From: Faecalibacterium sp.
Lineage (GTDB): Bacteria > Bacillota > Clostridia > Oscillospirales > Ruminococcaceae
Assembly: GCA_022652735.1 (NCBI GenBank)
Contig: JALCRP010000006.1
Span: forward strand, 1 to 64,000
Length of the DNA stretch: 64,000 nucleotides
Direction: 5' to 3'
Shown: in pieces, positions 53,601 through 62,106 of the stretch
Numbering within the stretch: the first letter of the stretch is position 1
Layout of the letters: each line of letters begins with the position of its first letter
Program-made: the position numbers and the translations under genes
Notes under the pieces: model-generated
Told to the model about the DNA's origin: nothing
Database searches by the model: none
The model's input: the letters and a program-made list of their open reading frames with translations, nothing else

Positions 53601-54614
53601 ATGAGCAAAGTTACGATTCCGGAAAGCTATCATCCTGTTTTGAACCTGTATGATACCCAGCGCGCCATCGGCACGGTAAAACGGCTGTTTGCCGATACCC
53701 TATGCGCCACGCTGGATCTGCACCGCGTCTCTGCGCCGCTGTTTTTGGAGGCTTCCACTGGCCTGAACGACGATTTGAACGGCACGGAGCGCAAAGTTAC
53801 GTTCGATCTGCGCGATACCGGCACCGAAGCGCAGGTGGTACAAAGCCTCGCCAAATGGAAACGGCAGGCGCTGAAAGATTACGATTTTCACGTAGGCAAG
53901 GGCCTTTACTGCGACATGAACGCGATCCGCCGGGATGAAGAGCTGGACAATCTGCATTCCGTGTACGTCGATCAGTGGGATTGGGAAAAGGTCATCCGCG
54001 AAGAGGACCGTAACCTCGATTATCTAAAAAGTGTCGTGCGCACGATTGTGGCCAGCGTATGCGCCACCGAGATGAATTTGCATGCCATGTTCCCGCAGCT
54101 TTCGGGCCTGCCGCTGCACAGCCCGGAGGTAAGCTTTCTGACAACGCAGGAGCTGGAAGATCTCTATCCTGCGCTTACGCCGAAGCAGCGCGAGGACGCC
54201 TACGTAAAGGCCCACGGCACCACCTTCCTGATGCAGATCGGCTGGCCGCTTAAAAGTGGCAAACCGCACGATGGCCGCGCGCCGGATTATGACGATTGGA
54301 AGCTGAACGGCGACATTTTGTTTTGGAACGATACGCTGCAGTGCAGCTATGAGCTAAGCAGCATGGGCATCCGCGTCAGCCCCGAAAGCTTGGCGCAGCA
54401 GCTGGCCGCGGCAGGCTGCGAAAGCCGCAGCAGCCTGCCTTTCCACAAAGCTCTTCTTGCGGGCGAGCTTCCGTATACGATCGGCGGCGGCATCGGCCAA
54501 AGCCGCCTGTGCATGCTGCTTTTGGGCAGCTGCCATATCGGCGAGGTACAGGCCAGCGTATGGGATGAAAAGACAAAGGCCGCCTGCAAGGCCGCGGGCA
54601 TCCCGCTTTTGTAA
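53601..54614 (+). CDS. asnA: Aspartate-ammonia ligase
   Basis: 337 residues, the normal length. Makes asparagine from aspartate, ammonia and ATP; class II synthetase-like fold. Family blocks: ESYHPVLNLYDTQRAIGTVK, DLRDTGTEAQVVQSLAKWKR, GKGLYCDMNAIRRDE, SSMGIRVSPESL and YTIGGGIGQSRLCMLLL. GAGGGGG ribosome site. Followed by a bidirectional terminator. Confidence 0.98.
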   Translation: MSKVTIPESYHPVLNLYDTQRAIGTVKRLFADTLCATLDLHRVSAPLFLEASTGLNDDLNGTERKVTFDLRDTGTEAQVVQSLAKWKRQALKDYDFHVGKGLYCDMNAIRRDEELDNLHSVYVDQWDWEKVIREEDRNLDYLKSVVRTIVASVCATEMNLHAMFPQLSGLPLHSPEVSFLTTQELEDLYPALTPKQREDAYVKAHGTTFLMQIGWPLKSGKPHDGRAPDYDDWKLNGDILFWNDTLQCSYELSSMGIRVSPESLAQQLAAAGCESRSSLPFHKALLAGELPYTIGGGIGQSRLCMLLLGSCHIGEVQASVWDEKTKAACKAAGIPLL

Positions 54615-54683
54615 GCACGGCACACGGCGCAGCGTTGTTTCAAAGCAATGCGGCTGCTTTTGCCCGCATTTACCGCGATATAT

Positions 54684-54729
54684 AAAAAGATGCCCTCTGC
54701 CGTCTTCAAGCGGCAGAGGGCATCTTTTT
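54684..54729. terminator. Bidirectional terminator between asnA and degV
   Basis: AAAAAGATGCCCTCTGCCG and its exact complement around a ~9-nt loop, with A/T runs on both sides. Confidence 0.95.
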
Positions 54730-54765
54730 ATTTTATATGTGCCTGATCCGCGCGAAAGCCCGCGG

Positions 54766-55653
54766 TCAAAATGCTTTTTCCATAATGCCGACGCCGATCG
54801 GGTACGGGCCGGTATGCACAGCGATCGTCGCGCCGATTTGGTAAAGCGGCAGGCAGGCTTCTTCCACAAGGTTCAGCGCCGTCATGATCTCGCGCCGGAA
54901 AATCACCGCTTCTTCGCGGCTGAATCCATAGCCGATGCAGATCGTGAACTCTTCCGCCTTACGGCCGGTTTCTTTCAGGTAGCGCTGGAGCATATCAATC
55001 ACCCGCGCACGGGAGGCCTGCCGGTTGCGCGCAATGCCGGAGGGGAAAATTTCCCCTTCCTTAAGCGTAATCAACGGGCGGACGCTTAGCATCGAGGCCA
55101 CACGCCCGGCCAGTTTGCCGATACGGCCACCGTGCTGCAAATAATCCATCGAGCCGATCGTAAAGAAGATCCGGCCGCTTGCGCGCATCGCCAACAGGCG
55201 CTCTATCGCCTTGTCATAATCGGTTCCGGCCCGGCACAGGCGCGCGGCTTCCAGCACATAAATGCCCTGCAATACCGTATTCACCATCGCGTCGATTACT
55301 GTGATGCGGATATTCGGATATTTTTCGGCCAGCATCTCTTTTGCCAGCAGCGCCGACTGCATCGACCCGCTGAATTTCGTGGTGATGCAGATGCAGATAA
55401 TATCCTCGCCCGCCGCAGCCGCAGCCGTAAAGGCTTTCGCAAAATCCGGTGCCGTCGGCATCGAAGATTTCGGGTATACGCCGGGTTCATCTACCATCTT
55501 CTGGTAAAAATCGCGGATACCAAATTCAGCAATCTCTCTCTTGTACACTTTATCGTCAAAAGAGACATAGAACGGTACGACCGAAATGCCCTGTTTCTCT
55601 GCCAGCTCCGGGGGCAGATCGCACGAACCGTCCGAAATGATCCTGTAGCTCAT
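54766..55653 (-). CDS. DegV family fatty-acid-binding protein
   Basis: 295 residues. DegV marks: RIISDGSCDLPPELAEK, VVPFYVSFDD, KSSMPTAPDFAKAF, ITTKFSGSMQSAL and a C-terminal HTGPYPIGVG. Such proteins (FakB-like) bind a fatty acid for phosphorylation by FakA and incorporation into phospholipid; no fakA gene is near. ATG 55653 follows AGAAAGG. Confidence 0.93.
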   Translation of the reverse strand: MSYRIISDGSCDLPPELAEKQGISVVPFYVSFDDKVYKREIAEFGIRDFYQKMVDEPGVYPKSSMPTAPDFAKAFTAAAAAGEDIICICITTKFSGSMQSALLAKEMLAEKYPNIRITVIDAMVNTVLQGIYVLEAARLCRAGTDYDKAIERLLAMRASGRIFFTIGSMDYLQHGGRIGKLAGRVASMLSVRPLITLKEGEIFPSGIARNRQASRARVIDMLQRYLKETGRKAEEFTICIGYGFSREEAVIFRREIMTALNLVEEACLPLYQIGATIAVHTGPYPIGVGIMEKAF

Positions 55654-55801
55654 ACCATTTCCTTTCTGCAAGGGCAGGTTTTATGCAAAACGGGCAGCGC
55701 CCGGCCCCTGCTGCGGCCATGAATGAACAAAAGCATAACACGCCCGCCGGACGGTGTCAAATCTTTTTCGGCCACCACCGCCCAACTTCGCGCCGCCGTT
55801 T

Positions 55802-56101
55802 TCAGCGCAGCGCGGCCGCCTTAAAAATTTCCACTTCTTCTTCTCCGTAAGCGGCGGTAAGGGTATCGGGCGTACGTGTTAAGGAGCCGCACAGGCACAC
55901 TTCTGTACCCTGCGCGTCCAACGGCATATAATAATCGCATTGCGGGCAGCGGGCATACAGCCCCGGCTTGCGCTTGAAGGTTTTGCTCAAAAAGCCTGTC
56001 GCGCGCGGGCCGTGGCCCACATAAGAAAAGTGCATTTTCTTTTTCAGCGCCTCTTGCTGCTCTTTTTCCTTGGAAACATTTCGGTTCCAGTTCAAATCCA
56101 T
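55802..56101 (-). CDS. Small zinc-ribbon-like protein
   Basis: 99 residues: a charged helical N-terminus (SKEKEQQEALKKK), then a zinc-ribbon-like RCPQCDYYMP...CLCGSL (CxxC and CxC, ~51 and ~69). Starts one base after the stop of the REC-HPt gene, so same operon. Function unknown; no partner recognised. Confidence 0.7.
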   Translation of the reverse strand: MDLNWNRNVSKEKEQQEALKKKMHFSYVGHGPRATGFLSKTFKRKPGLYARCPQCDYYMPLDAQGTEVCLCGSLTRTPDTLTAAYGEEEVEIFKAAALR

Positions 56102-56102
56102 C

Positions 56103-57308
56103 TTAATCTTCCGCCTTTTCTATTTTTTCTTGTGCACCGTCCGCCGGGCGAGCGGGCGCTTCGGGCTGTGCCGAGGCCTGCGGCTGGGCTTGCTGTGCGG
56201 GCGTTTGCGCCGCCGTTTGTGTTGGCTGCGGCAAGGTTTGTTGTTTTTCCCGCTGTAAATATTGCTGTAGCATCGTCGCGGCCGTTTGGTAGTTCATACA
56301 GCGCATATCCTGCCGCAGCGTATACAAAAGCTCTTTGTCGGCCTTTTCATGCTGCCAAGTTAAAAGCTCGCCAAGCAACTTTTCCGCTTCGTCATCGCGG
56401 CCCGCGCGCAGCTGCGCAAGTAAAAGCGCCAGCTCTTTTTGCAAATGCTCTGTCCGCATCTGATATTGCGGGCGGTCTGTGCTTTCCTCGGCCTCGTTCG
56501 GCACATGCAGCACGGCAGCAAGCTCTACATATTGTGCATTCAGCTCGCTTAAAAAATGCTGTGTGCCGCGCAAAATCGCAACCACATCGCCGGCTTTGCC
56601 GGCCGCCTCGAGTTTGGCAGCCTCTCTTGCAACATCCGCGGCGCCGGCTGTTGCCGTCGCCGAGCGAAGTTTATGGCATTCCAGCGCATAGCTTTGATAA
56701 TCCCGCCGCACAACGGCCTCGTGGATTGCGGCTACCCTTTCCGGCAAAGAGGCGCAGTATTCTTTCATGGCGTCTAAGCAAAGCGTAATATCGCCATCGG
56801 CATAGCGCAATGCCTGCCGCGCATCCAACGTTTTGAATTCCGGCAGTTTCTGCTCAATCTCCTCATTGCTGTCACCGACCAAAATGCGGCCGTGCGGCGC
56901 GGCGACGGGCGCCCATTTGTTCAGGATGACATCCATCATCGCCGGCTGCACGGGCTTTGGCAGCACATCGTCGATGCCGGCATCCCCATAGCAGGCCATT
57001 TCGGCCCCTGAGGCCGCCGTCAGCGCAATGATCGGAATCGTATGGGCATCGGGCCTATCCATCTTACGGATTTCCACAGCTTCTTCTACGCCGGAGCCAT
57101 CCGGCATCATGATGTCGGTGAGGATCAAATCATAATAGTAGGGCTGTGACAGGGCAAACCGCTCAACCGCCCGCCTGCCGCTCGTTGCCGTATCGGCCTG
57201 TACGCCGCGCTGGTTGAGCAGATGCGTTACAATCCGCAGATTGACTTCCTGATCTTCCACCAGCAAAACGCGCCGTGTAAAATGGAGCTGCGTATCCTGC
57301 GCCTCCAT
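56103..57308 (-). CDS. Receiver-HPt phosphotransfer protein
   Basis: 401 residues. Receiver domain ~12-130 (VLLVEDQEVNLR, phospho-Asp in LILTDIMMPDGSG, Lys in VLPKPVQP). HPt domain ~170-260 with the phospho-His in ECHKLRSATATAGA. Then a helical part and a Gln/Pro/Ala-rich tail (~350-395). HPt proteins carry phosphate from a hybrid kinase's receiver to a response regulator; the giant hybrid kinase at 25222 lacks an HPt, so this is a candidate partner (inference). Divergent from the REC protein at 57427. Confidence 0.9.
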   Translation of the reverse strand: MEAQDTQLHFTRRVLLVEDQEVNLRIVTHLLNQRGVQADTATSGRRAVERFALSQPYYYDLILTDIMMPDGSGVEEAVEIRKMDRPDAHTIPIIALTAASGAEMACYGDAGIDDVLPKPVQPAMMDVILNKWAPVAAPHGRILVGDSNEEIEQKLPEFKTLDARQALRYADGDITLCLDAMKEYCASLPERVAAIHEAVVRRDYQSYALECHKLRSATATAGAADVAREAAKLEAAGKAGDVVAILRGTQHFLSELNAQYVELAAVLHVPNEAEESTDRPQYQMRTEHLQKELALLLAQLRAGRDDEAEKLLGELLTWQHEKADKELLYTLRQDMRCMNYQTAATMLQQYLQREKQQTLPQPTQTAAQTPAQQAQPQASAQPEAPARPADGAQEKIEKAED

Positions 57309-57426
57309 GACGAGCCTCCTTCCGCTTGCGTTTTTTGATTTTCATTTCTTTTCCTAATATATCGTTTTTGACTTGATTTTTCAATCCATCCTTGGAATAA
57401 TGTAAATAAGAGAAGGAGTACGCATT

Positions 57427-58215
57427 ATGGCAGAGAACAACACCGTTTTATTATTTGGGTATTCAGGCGATTTTTTTGACGCTTTACAGCAAGAGCTCTC
57501 TGTGCACTATTATGTGCGCGCGCCCGGAATTTTGCTTGGTTTGAAGGAAGATTTGGAAAAGGGCTCCCGCCCGCTGGCGATTGTGATTTATCTCCAAAGC
57601 ATGGGCACCTCCGATTTCGTAATCGTAAATAAACTTTTGAAAGATACCATGTCGGATATTCCGATGATTATGATCGGCTCGAAAAACGAGTGCGGGCTTT
57701 TTTGCATGCATGTAGCTTCCCTGCGCCGTTATCGCCTGCTGACGCCCTGCACCGTATCCGATGTATCGGATACTATTGCACAGTGCCGTGTCGAAACACA
57801 GCAACCTGCCATAGCGCCAAAAAAGATCCTGTTGGTGGACGACGACCGGCTTGTGCTTTCCACGCTGCGCGGCTATTTGGGCAAAGATTATACGGTTGCT
57901 GCGGTTGCCACCGGCATCGACGCGCTGAATTACATGAAAACAAACCATCCCGATCTAATCCTGATGGATTACTTTTTGCCGGTGATGAACGGGCAGCAGG
58001 TTGTGCAGGCCATGCGCAACAACTGTGTTACGGCGACAATCCCTTTCATTTTTTTGACGGCGAACACAGATCGTGCCACGGTGATGGAGTGCCTAAAGCT
58101 GAAGCCCGCCGGATACCTTGTCAAGCCGATTGACAAGGCGACGCTTTTGAGCACCGTAGAGCAGGTTTTCGCCGCCGCAGAAACGCCGAACGCTATGCCC
58201 GGCACAATCCAGTAA
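57427..58215 (+). CDS. Two-receiver response protein, first receiver degenerate
   Basis: 262 residues. The N-terminal ~120 have a receiver-like pattern without the phosphorylation site (AIVIYLQSMG where a DxxMP is expected). The second part (132-250) is a full receiver: ILLVDDDRLVLSTLR, phospho-Asp in LILMDYFLPVMNG, FLTANTD and YLVKPIDK. No DNA-binding or enzyme output domain, so it acts by protein contact or as a phosphate sink. Divergent from the REC-HPt gene; GAGAAGGAG ribosome site. Confidence 0.87.
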   Translation: MAENNTVLLFGYSGDFFDALQQELSVHYYVRAPGILLGLKEDLEKGSRPLAIVIYLQSMGTSDFVIVNKLLKDTMSDIPMIMIGSKNECGLFCMHVASLRRYRLLTPCTVSDVSDTIAQCRVETQQPAIAPKKILLVDDDRLVLSTLRGYLGKDYTVAAVATGIDALNYMKTNHPDLILMDYFLPVMNGQQVVQAMRNNCVTATIPFIFLTANTDRATVMECLKLKPAGYLVKPIDKATLLSTVEQVFAAAETPNAMPGTIQ

Positions 58216-58243
58216 GTCTGCTTTTACAGCTGATTCAAAAAGC

Positions 58244-58290
58244 AAAACGTCCTGTGCCGTTTTTTTTGCAAGCGGCGCGGGACGTTTTTT
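58244..58290. terminator. Bidirectional terminator
   Basis: AAAACGTCC...GGACGTTTTTT hairpin between the converging receiver and SdpI-like genes. Confidence 0.85.
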
Positions 58291-58348
58291 GTTTGGCTTG
58301 CCACAGGCCGGTAGTTGCAAAGCATTTTCGCCGCCTTTGCGGCATTGC

Positions 58349-58945
58349 TTACTCTCCGGCTTCCGGGCCATAATCGGGCGGTTCCTCTTCGGGCGCGGCC
58401 GAAACCGCAGCAAGCGGGCGCGCAGCGGCTTTTGCCTTATGTGCGGCGGCTTGCGGCTGCGCTTCGGCAGGGGCCGCCGGCAAAGTTTCCGCAGCCTCTG
58501 CGGGCGCTTTTTCCGTCTGCTCCCAATGCGCGGCGCTCAGCCGCTTTGCCATCGGCGTAAGCGGGCAGCCGTAAGGCGTAAACTGCACCTTCAGGGCCTT
58601 TTCCGTCGGTATGATCGGAATTACCAGCCCCACCAGCTGCACCACGATGCCAAGCAAAGACCATGCTTCCAGTGCCTCCGCGGCCTCGCTGAGCAGCGCG
58701 CCCACAACGAGCGCGATCGTAAGGCATAGCTCGATCCCGCCGAAAATCAGCCAAAACCGGCCAAAATACCGATGGGCAAAGCGCCATGTTTCCTGTGTGC
58801 GCACAGAAAGGCTCGTGCGATAGCCGCACCAGCCGTTTACATGCTTCGGCGCATCCCGCAAAAACAGTGCGCCGCCCATTACCATCATCACCGGCAGCAC
58901 AAAATCACAAAGCAGCGTTACGATCACAAGTGGGTTTCCCTGCAT
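58349..58945 (-). CDS. SdpI/YhfL-like membrane protein with Ala/Pro/Glu tail
   Basis: 198 residues. Three to four helices to ~112; the block NGWCGYRTSLSVRTQETWRF followed by AHRYFG is typical of SdpI/YhfL proteins (immunity to the SdpC toxin in Bacillus, otherwise unknown). The tail (~135-198) is rich in Ala, Pro and Glu and probably disordered. Its start overlaps the end of the ThrE B-like gene by 22 bp, so it ends that operon. Confidence 0.8.
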   Translation of the reverse strand: MQGNPLVIVTLLCDFVLPVMMVMGGALFLRDAPKHVNGWCGYRTSLSVRTQETWRFAHRYFGRFWLIFGGIELCLTIALVVGALLSEAAEALEAWSLLGIVVQLVGLVIPIIPTEKALKVQFTPYGCPLTPMAKRLSAAHWEQTEKAPAEAAETLPAAPAEAQPQAAAHKAKAAARPLAAVSAAPEEEPPDYGPEAGE

Positions 58946-59418
58946 GTCTTTTCCTCTTTTCCGATTGTATGCCGGCCTTTTGTGCGCCCGCCGGGCAGCG
59001 GCGCCCCCAGCGCTACCGCGATGCCCAGCGCCAGCACCAGCGCGATTTTAAAGGTTTCAATGCCGCGCGCCGCACAGGCTTCATTTTCGCCGCGCATAAA
59101 ATAGTAGGCCGTATAATAAATGCCGGCGCCCGGCACCAGCGGGAATATCCCGCACAACAGAAAAACCGTTGCCGGGGCGCGGCGCGTCACGGCAAAAATG
59201 CGCGCCAAAAGCGCCAGCGGAACCGCCGCGATCAGCGTGGCAACAACATTGCTCGGCTGCACCAAAAGCATCAGCGAATATACGCCCCAGCCCACGGCGC
59301 CATCGGCCGCACAGGCAAGCCAGTGCTTTTTCGGTACGCAAAAAAGAACCGCGAAGCATAGCGTCCCCACGCCGGCCAGCATAAGCTGTGCCGCCAGCTT
59401 CCACCACAGAGGCGTCAT
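58924..59418 (-). CDS. Threonine/serine exporter, small subunit (YjjB/DUF3815-like)
   Basis: 164 residues, about five helices (PLWWKLAAQLMLAGVGTLCF, VVATLIAAVPLALLARIFAV), with PLVPGAGIYYTAYYF typical of the C-terminal half of ThrE. Forms the exporter with the 260-residue partner just upstream; starts overlap (ATGA at 59415-59418). A longer frame to 59652 lacks a ribosome site. Confidence 0.87.
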   Translation of the reverse strand: MTPLWWKLAAQLMLAGVGTLCFAVLFCVPKKHWLACAADGAVGWGVYSLMLLVQPSNVVATLIAAVPLALLARIFAVTRRAPATVFLLCGIFPLVPGAGIYYTAYYFMRGENEACAARGIETFKIALVLALGIAVALGAPLPGGRTKGRHTIGKEEKTCRETHL

Positions 59419-60197
59419 ATTGTCACCCCCGTAAGCCAGCCGGAAAGCCCCAGCACAAGGCCGGTGCCGGCGGCGATGCTCCCTGCAATCAGCAGCGCAT
59501 CGATGAGGCGAATCGTGCCCGAAAGGTAATCCGCGCGCAAAAAATCGCGGACGCCCATCGTCATGGCGACGCCCGGCGTCAAAATCATCAAAGTGCCGAT
59601 GATGGCAGGGCTGGGGTCTGCGCCCGTAATCAGCATGCTGCATACAAGGCACACAATCGAAATCAGCGCGGCGCCCGTCAGGCGGCGCAGCAGATTGGAA
59701 ATATGCGCGGCCTCACAGCCAAGCAAAAACCAGCCCAGCGCCGCACCCGCCAACAAGGCAATACAGCCTTCGGCCATGCGGCCGCCAAACAAAAATGCAA
59801 AGCAAAACGAACCCACCGCGCTGGCCGCGATCTGGGCTTTGGCCGAAGGCTGCGGCAGCTGCGCGGCCACCCGCATGCGCTTTTCGGCCTGCGCCAACGG
59901 CAGCTTGCCGGCCGCCGCCTCACGCGAGATCTCGTTTACAGCCTCGATGCGGCCCAAATGTACGCTGCGGCGCGGCACATCGCGTACCGCAGAAAGGCCC
60001 ACGCCGTCCGCGCTGGAAAACAGCGCATTTGTCAGCACGTAGGCGTTAAAGTTTTGCAGGCCGTAGCTTTCGGCCATGATCGTCATGGTTTCCTGCACAC
60101 GGAACACTTCGGCGCCGTTTTCCAAAAGCGTCCGGCCCGCCTGCATCACAAGCGCCAGCACACGCCCGCTTTCTTCCCGGCTTAGTGGCTCAGCCAC
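59415..60197 (-). CDS. Threonine/serine exporter, large subunit (YjjP/DUF1212-like)
   Basis: 260 residues. The N-terminal cytoplasmic part has the family marks MQAGRTLLENGAEVFRVQET and YVLTNALFSS; five helices follow, with LMILTPGVAMTMGVRDFLRADYL. In Corynebacterium a single ThrE protein covers both parts; here it is split into two genes. Overlaps the cytidylyltransferase gene by 8 bp, so it is co-transcribed with the sugar genes, though the link in function is unclear. Confidence 0.88.
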   Translation of the reverse strand: MAEPLSREESGRVLALVMQAGRTLLENGAEVFRVQETMTIMAESYGLQNFNAYVLTNALFSSADGVGLSAVRDVPRRSVHLGRIEAVNEISREAAAGKLPLAQAEKRMRVAAQLPQPSAKAQIAASAVGSFCFAFLFGGRMAEGCIALLAGAALGWFLLGCEAAHISNLLRRLTGAALISIVCLVCSMLITGADPSPAIIGTLMILTPGVAMTMGVRDFLRADYLSGTIRLIDALLIAGSIAAGTGLVLGLSGWLTGVTI

Positions 60198-60951
60198 GGA
60201 TATTCTCCTTTACCTCGGTAAAATCAGGGTCATGTTTATAAAGATATTCCGCGATGATCTCCATCATCTCGAAATCTTCCTCGGAATCAATATCTAAAAT
60301 GCCGGTATCCTTCATCAGCGAAAGCCCGATCTTGCCATCCCACAAAATGCCCGTAGTGTTCGCGGCCAAAAAATCGCGGCGGAATACATAAATGCTCGCG
60401 TTGATGTCATAAATGGCCGGGGCCTGCTGGCGCGCGGTAAACGGCGATTCGATCACCTTTTCCACGTGGTCGCCTGCGGCGCGCACCATATTGAAATACG
60501 GGTTGCGGCGCGCCTCGGTGCCGCTGAACACAAGGTCCAGATCCTGCCGGCGATCCTTGATGCGGTAAGCGCAAGCCACATCCTTTGCGGTACGCAGCGG
60601 GCTTGTAATGTCCAAATCCATCAGATAATCATACGTGCAGCCGGCCTTTTGCTCCATGCGGGCAAGGCTATCCTGAAATACGGCCATTTTCGGCACGGCG
60701 TCACCGCCCAGCGCCTCGCCGCGGGGCAGGTAGGTCACCTCGGGATATTTTGCTGCGACAATCTCGGCCAGCAGGGCGCTGTCGGTGTTTAGGCAAATAT
60801 CCACCTTCACTTCGGGCATGCGCTGGATAAACAGCGTCGCCGCCGAAAGCGTATAGTACACCAGCGGCTTGCCGCAGAAAGTTTTGAGGTTTTTGTTTTT
60901 GAAGCCCTTGCTGCCCGCCCGGCCGCAGATCGTAATCAACAGTCTTTTCAT
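60190..60951 (-). CDS. NeuA-like CMP-sugar (acylneuraminate) cytidylyltransferase
   Basis: 253 residues. Opens LLITICGRAGSKGFKNKNLK, the CTP-binding signature of CMP-nonulosonate synthetases; LDITSPLRTAKDVACAY and IYDINASIYVFRRDFL follow. Activates a nine-carbon acid sugar (sialic, legionaminic or similar) with CTP. ATG 60951 follows GAGGAAC. Part of a leftward cluster with two oxidoreductases and a NeuC-like epimerase; the NeuB synthase is not in the window and may lie to the right. Confidence 0.9.
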   Translation of the reverse strand: MKRLLITICGRAGSKGFKNKNLKTFCGKPLVYYTLSAATLFIQRMPEVKVDICLNTDSALLAEIVAAKYPEVTYLPRGEALGGDAVPKMAVFQDSLARMEQKAGCTYDYLMDLDITSPLRTAKDVACAYRIKDRRQDLDLVFSGTEARRNPYFNMVRAAGDHVEKVIESPFTARQQAPAIYDINASIYVFRRDFLAANTTGILWDGKIGLSLMKDTGILDIDSEEDFEMMEIIAEYLYKHDPDFTEVKENIRG

Positions 60952-61056
60952 CGTTTGTTCCTCCGTTTGATTGCGGCGCCAAAACGCCGCCAATTTGAAA
61001 GCCGTCTCGGTGCTTTGCGCTTTTGTCGGCGCATCCGGCCGCCCTCGGCCGCTTTT

Positions 61057-62022
61057 TCAGATTTTCCCGAGCGTCAGGCGCAGCACATCCAGCGCCTCTT
61101 CGGGCGGGTTCACGCTCGGCACATTTTGCCGCCGGGCATAATCCACAAAATAGGCCATCTCGCGCAGATAGCGCGCGTTGACATCTTCTTCGTAATGCTG
61201 CACCGTGCCGTTTTCCAGCGTAAGGGTTCCCGCGCCGAAATCGGCCGTAATCGTACCCTCGCGGCAAAACAGCTCGATCGCGCGGCGGTAGGTACGCCCG
61301 AAATAATCGAGATGCACCTCGCCCAAAAGGTGCGGCCAGCGCGCAATATATACGCTGAGATCATCGCTGTCCAGCTCCAGCTCAGAGTAGGTGCCTTTCA
61401 GATTATATACCTCTTCCGGCTTACCGAACAAGTCCACAAGATAATCCCACTCATGGATGAGGTCAATCGTCACGCCGCCGCCCATTGCGCGGTGGGCCGA
61501 ATACACGGTGCGGTAATCGACGCCCGGGCGCCAATCGGGCAAATAGCTTGAGCAGATCACGCGCGCCGAATAGGGGCGGACATCCGGGTTTTCTTTTAGA
61601 TATGCTTTCAGCGCCAGCATCACGCCGCACCAGCGCATCGGCGCCGCAACGTAAGCCTTTTGCCCCGCCGCCAGCAGCGCGGATAGCTCCGTGCCCGTCT
61701 GCTCAGCGTCCAAAATCGGTTTCTCGATAAAAAGTGCCCCTGCGCGCCCGCGCACAAGGCGCAGCGCCTCGGCATGCAGATGCGTCGGGTTCGTGATAAA
61801 GGCGACATCATACTGCGCCAGCGCCTGCGGCCCCGAAAGGCTTGTGAACTGATGCGCGAGCAGCTCGGCCACGCCGGGGCGCAGCGGGCGCGCAGGGTCG
61901 CTGCGCAGCGCATCGGCGCGCAAAGCACAGCCCTGTTCGGCGCAGATGGCCGTCAAATTTTTCAAATGGCGTGTGCCGATGGAGCCAAGCCCCACAAACA
62001 GCGCCGAGATTGTTTCGCTCAT
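61057..62022 (-). CDS. Gfo/Idh/MocA-family sugar oxidoreductase (A)
   Basis: 321 residues. N-terminal NAD(P)-binding fold ALFVGLGSIGTRHLKNL; FIEKPI (~100) supplies the EKP motif Lys; C-terminal sugar-binding part with YRTVYSAHRAMGGGVTIDLIHEWDYL, where the GG...D...H triad is typical. Oxidises or reduces a nucleotide- or free sugar in the nonulosonate cluster. The start follows GAAGGA. Confidence 0.88.
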   Translation of the reverse strand: MSETISALFVGLGSIGTRHLKNLTAICAEQGCALRADALRSDPARPLRPGVAELLAHQFTSLSGPQALAQYDVAFITNPTHLHAEALRLVRGRAGALFIEKPILDAEQTGTELSALLAAGQKAYVAAPMRWCGVMLALKAYLKENPDVRPYSARVICSSYLPDWRPGVDYRTVYSAHRAMGGGVTIDLIHEWDYLVDLFGKPEEVYNLKGTYSELELDSDDLSVYIARWPHLLGEVHLDYFGRTYRRAIELFCREGTITADFGAGTLTLENGTVQHYEEDVNARYLREMAYFVDYARRQNVPSVNPPEEALDVLRLTLGKI

Positions 62023-62106
62023 GAAAAATCCTTCTTTCCCCGGCGGGCGTTTTTGCCGCGGTGCCAAAACGGTTTTATACGGGCGTACGTTTTGCTGCGG
62101 CGCGCC

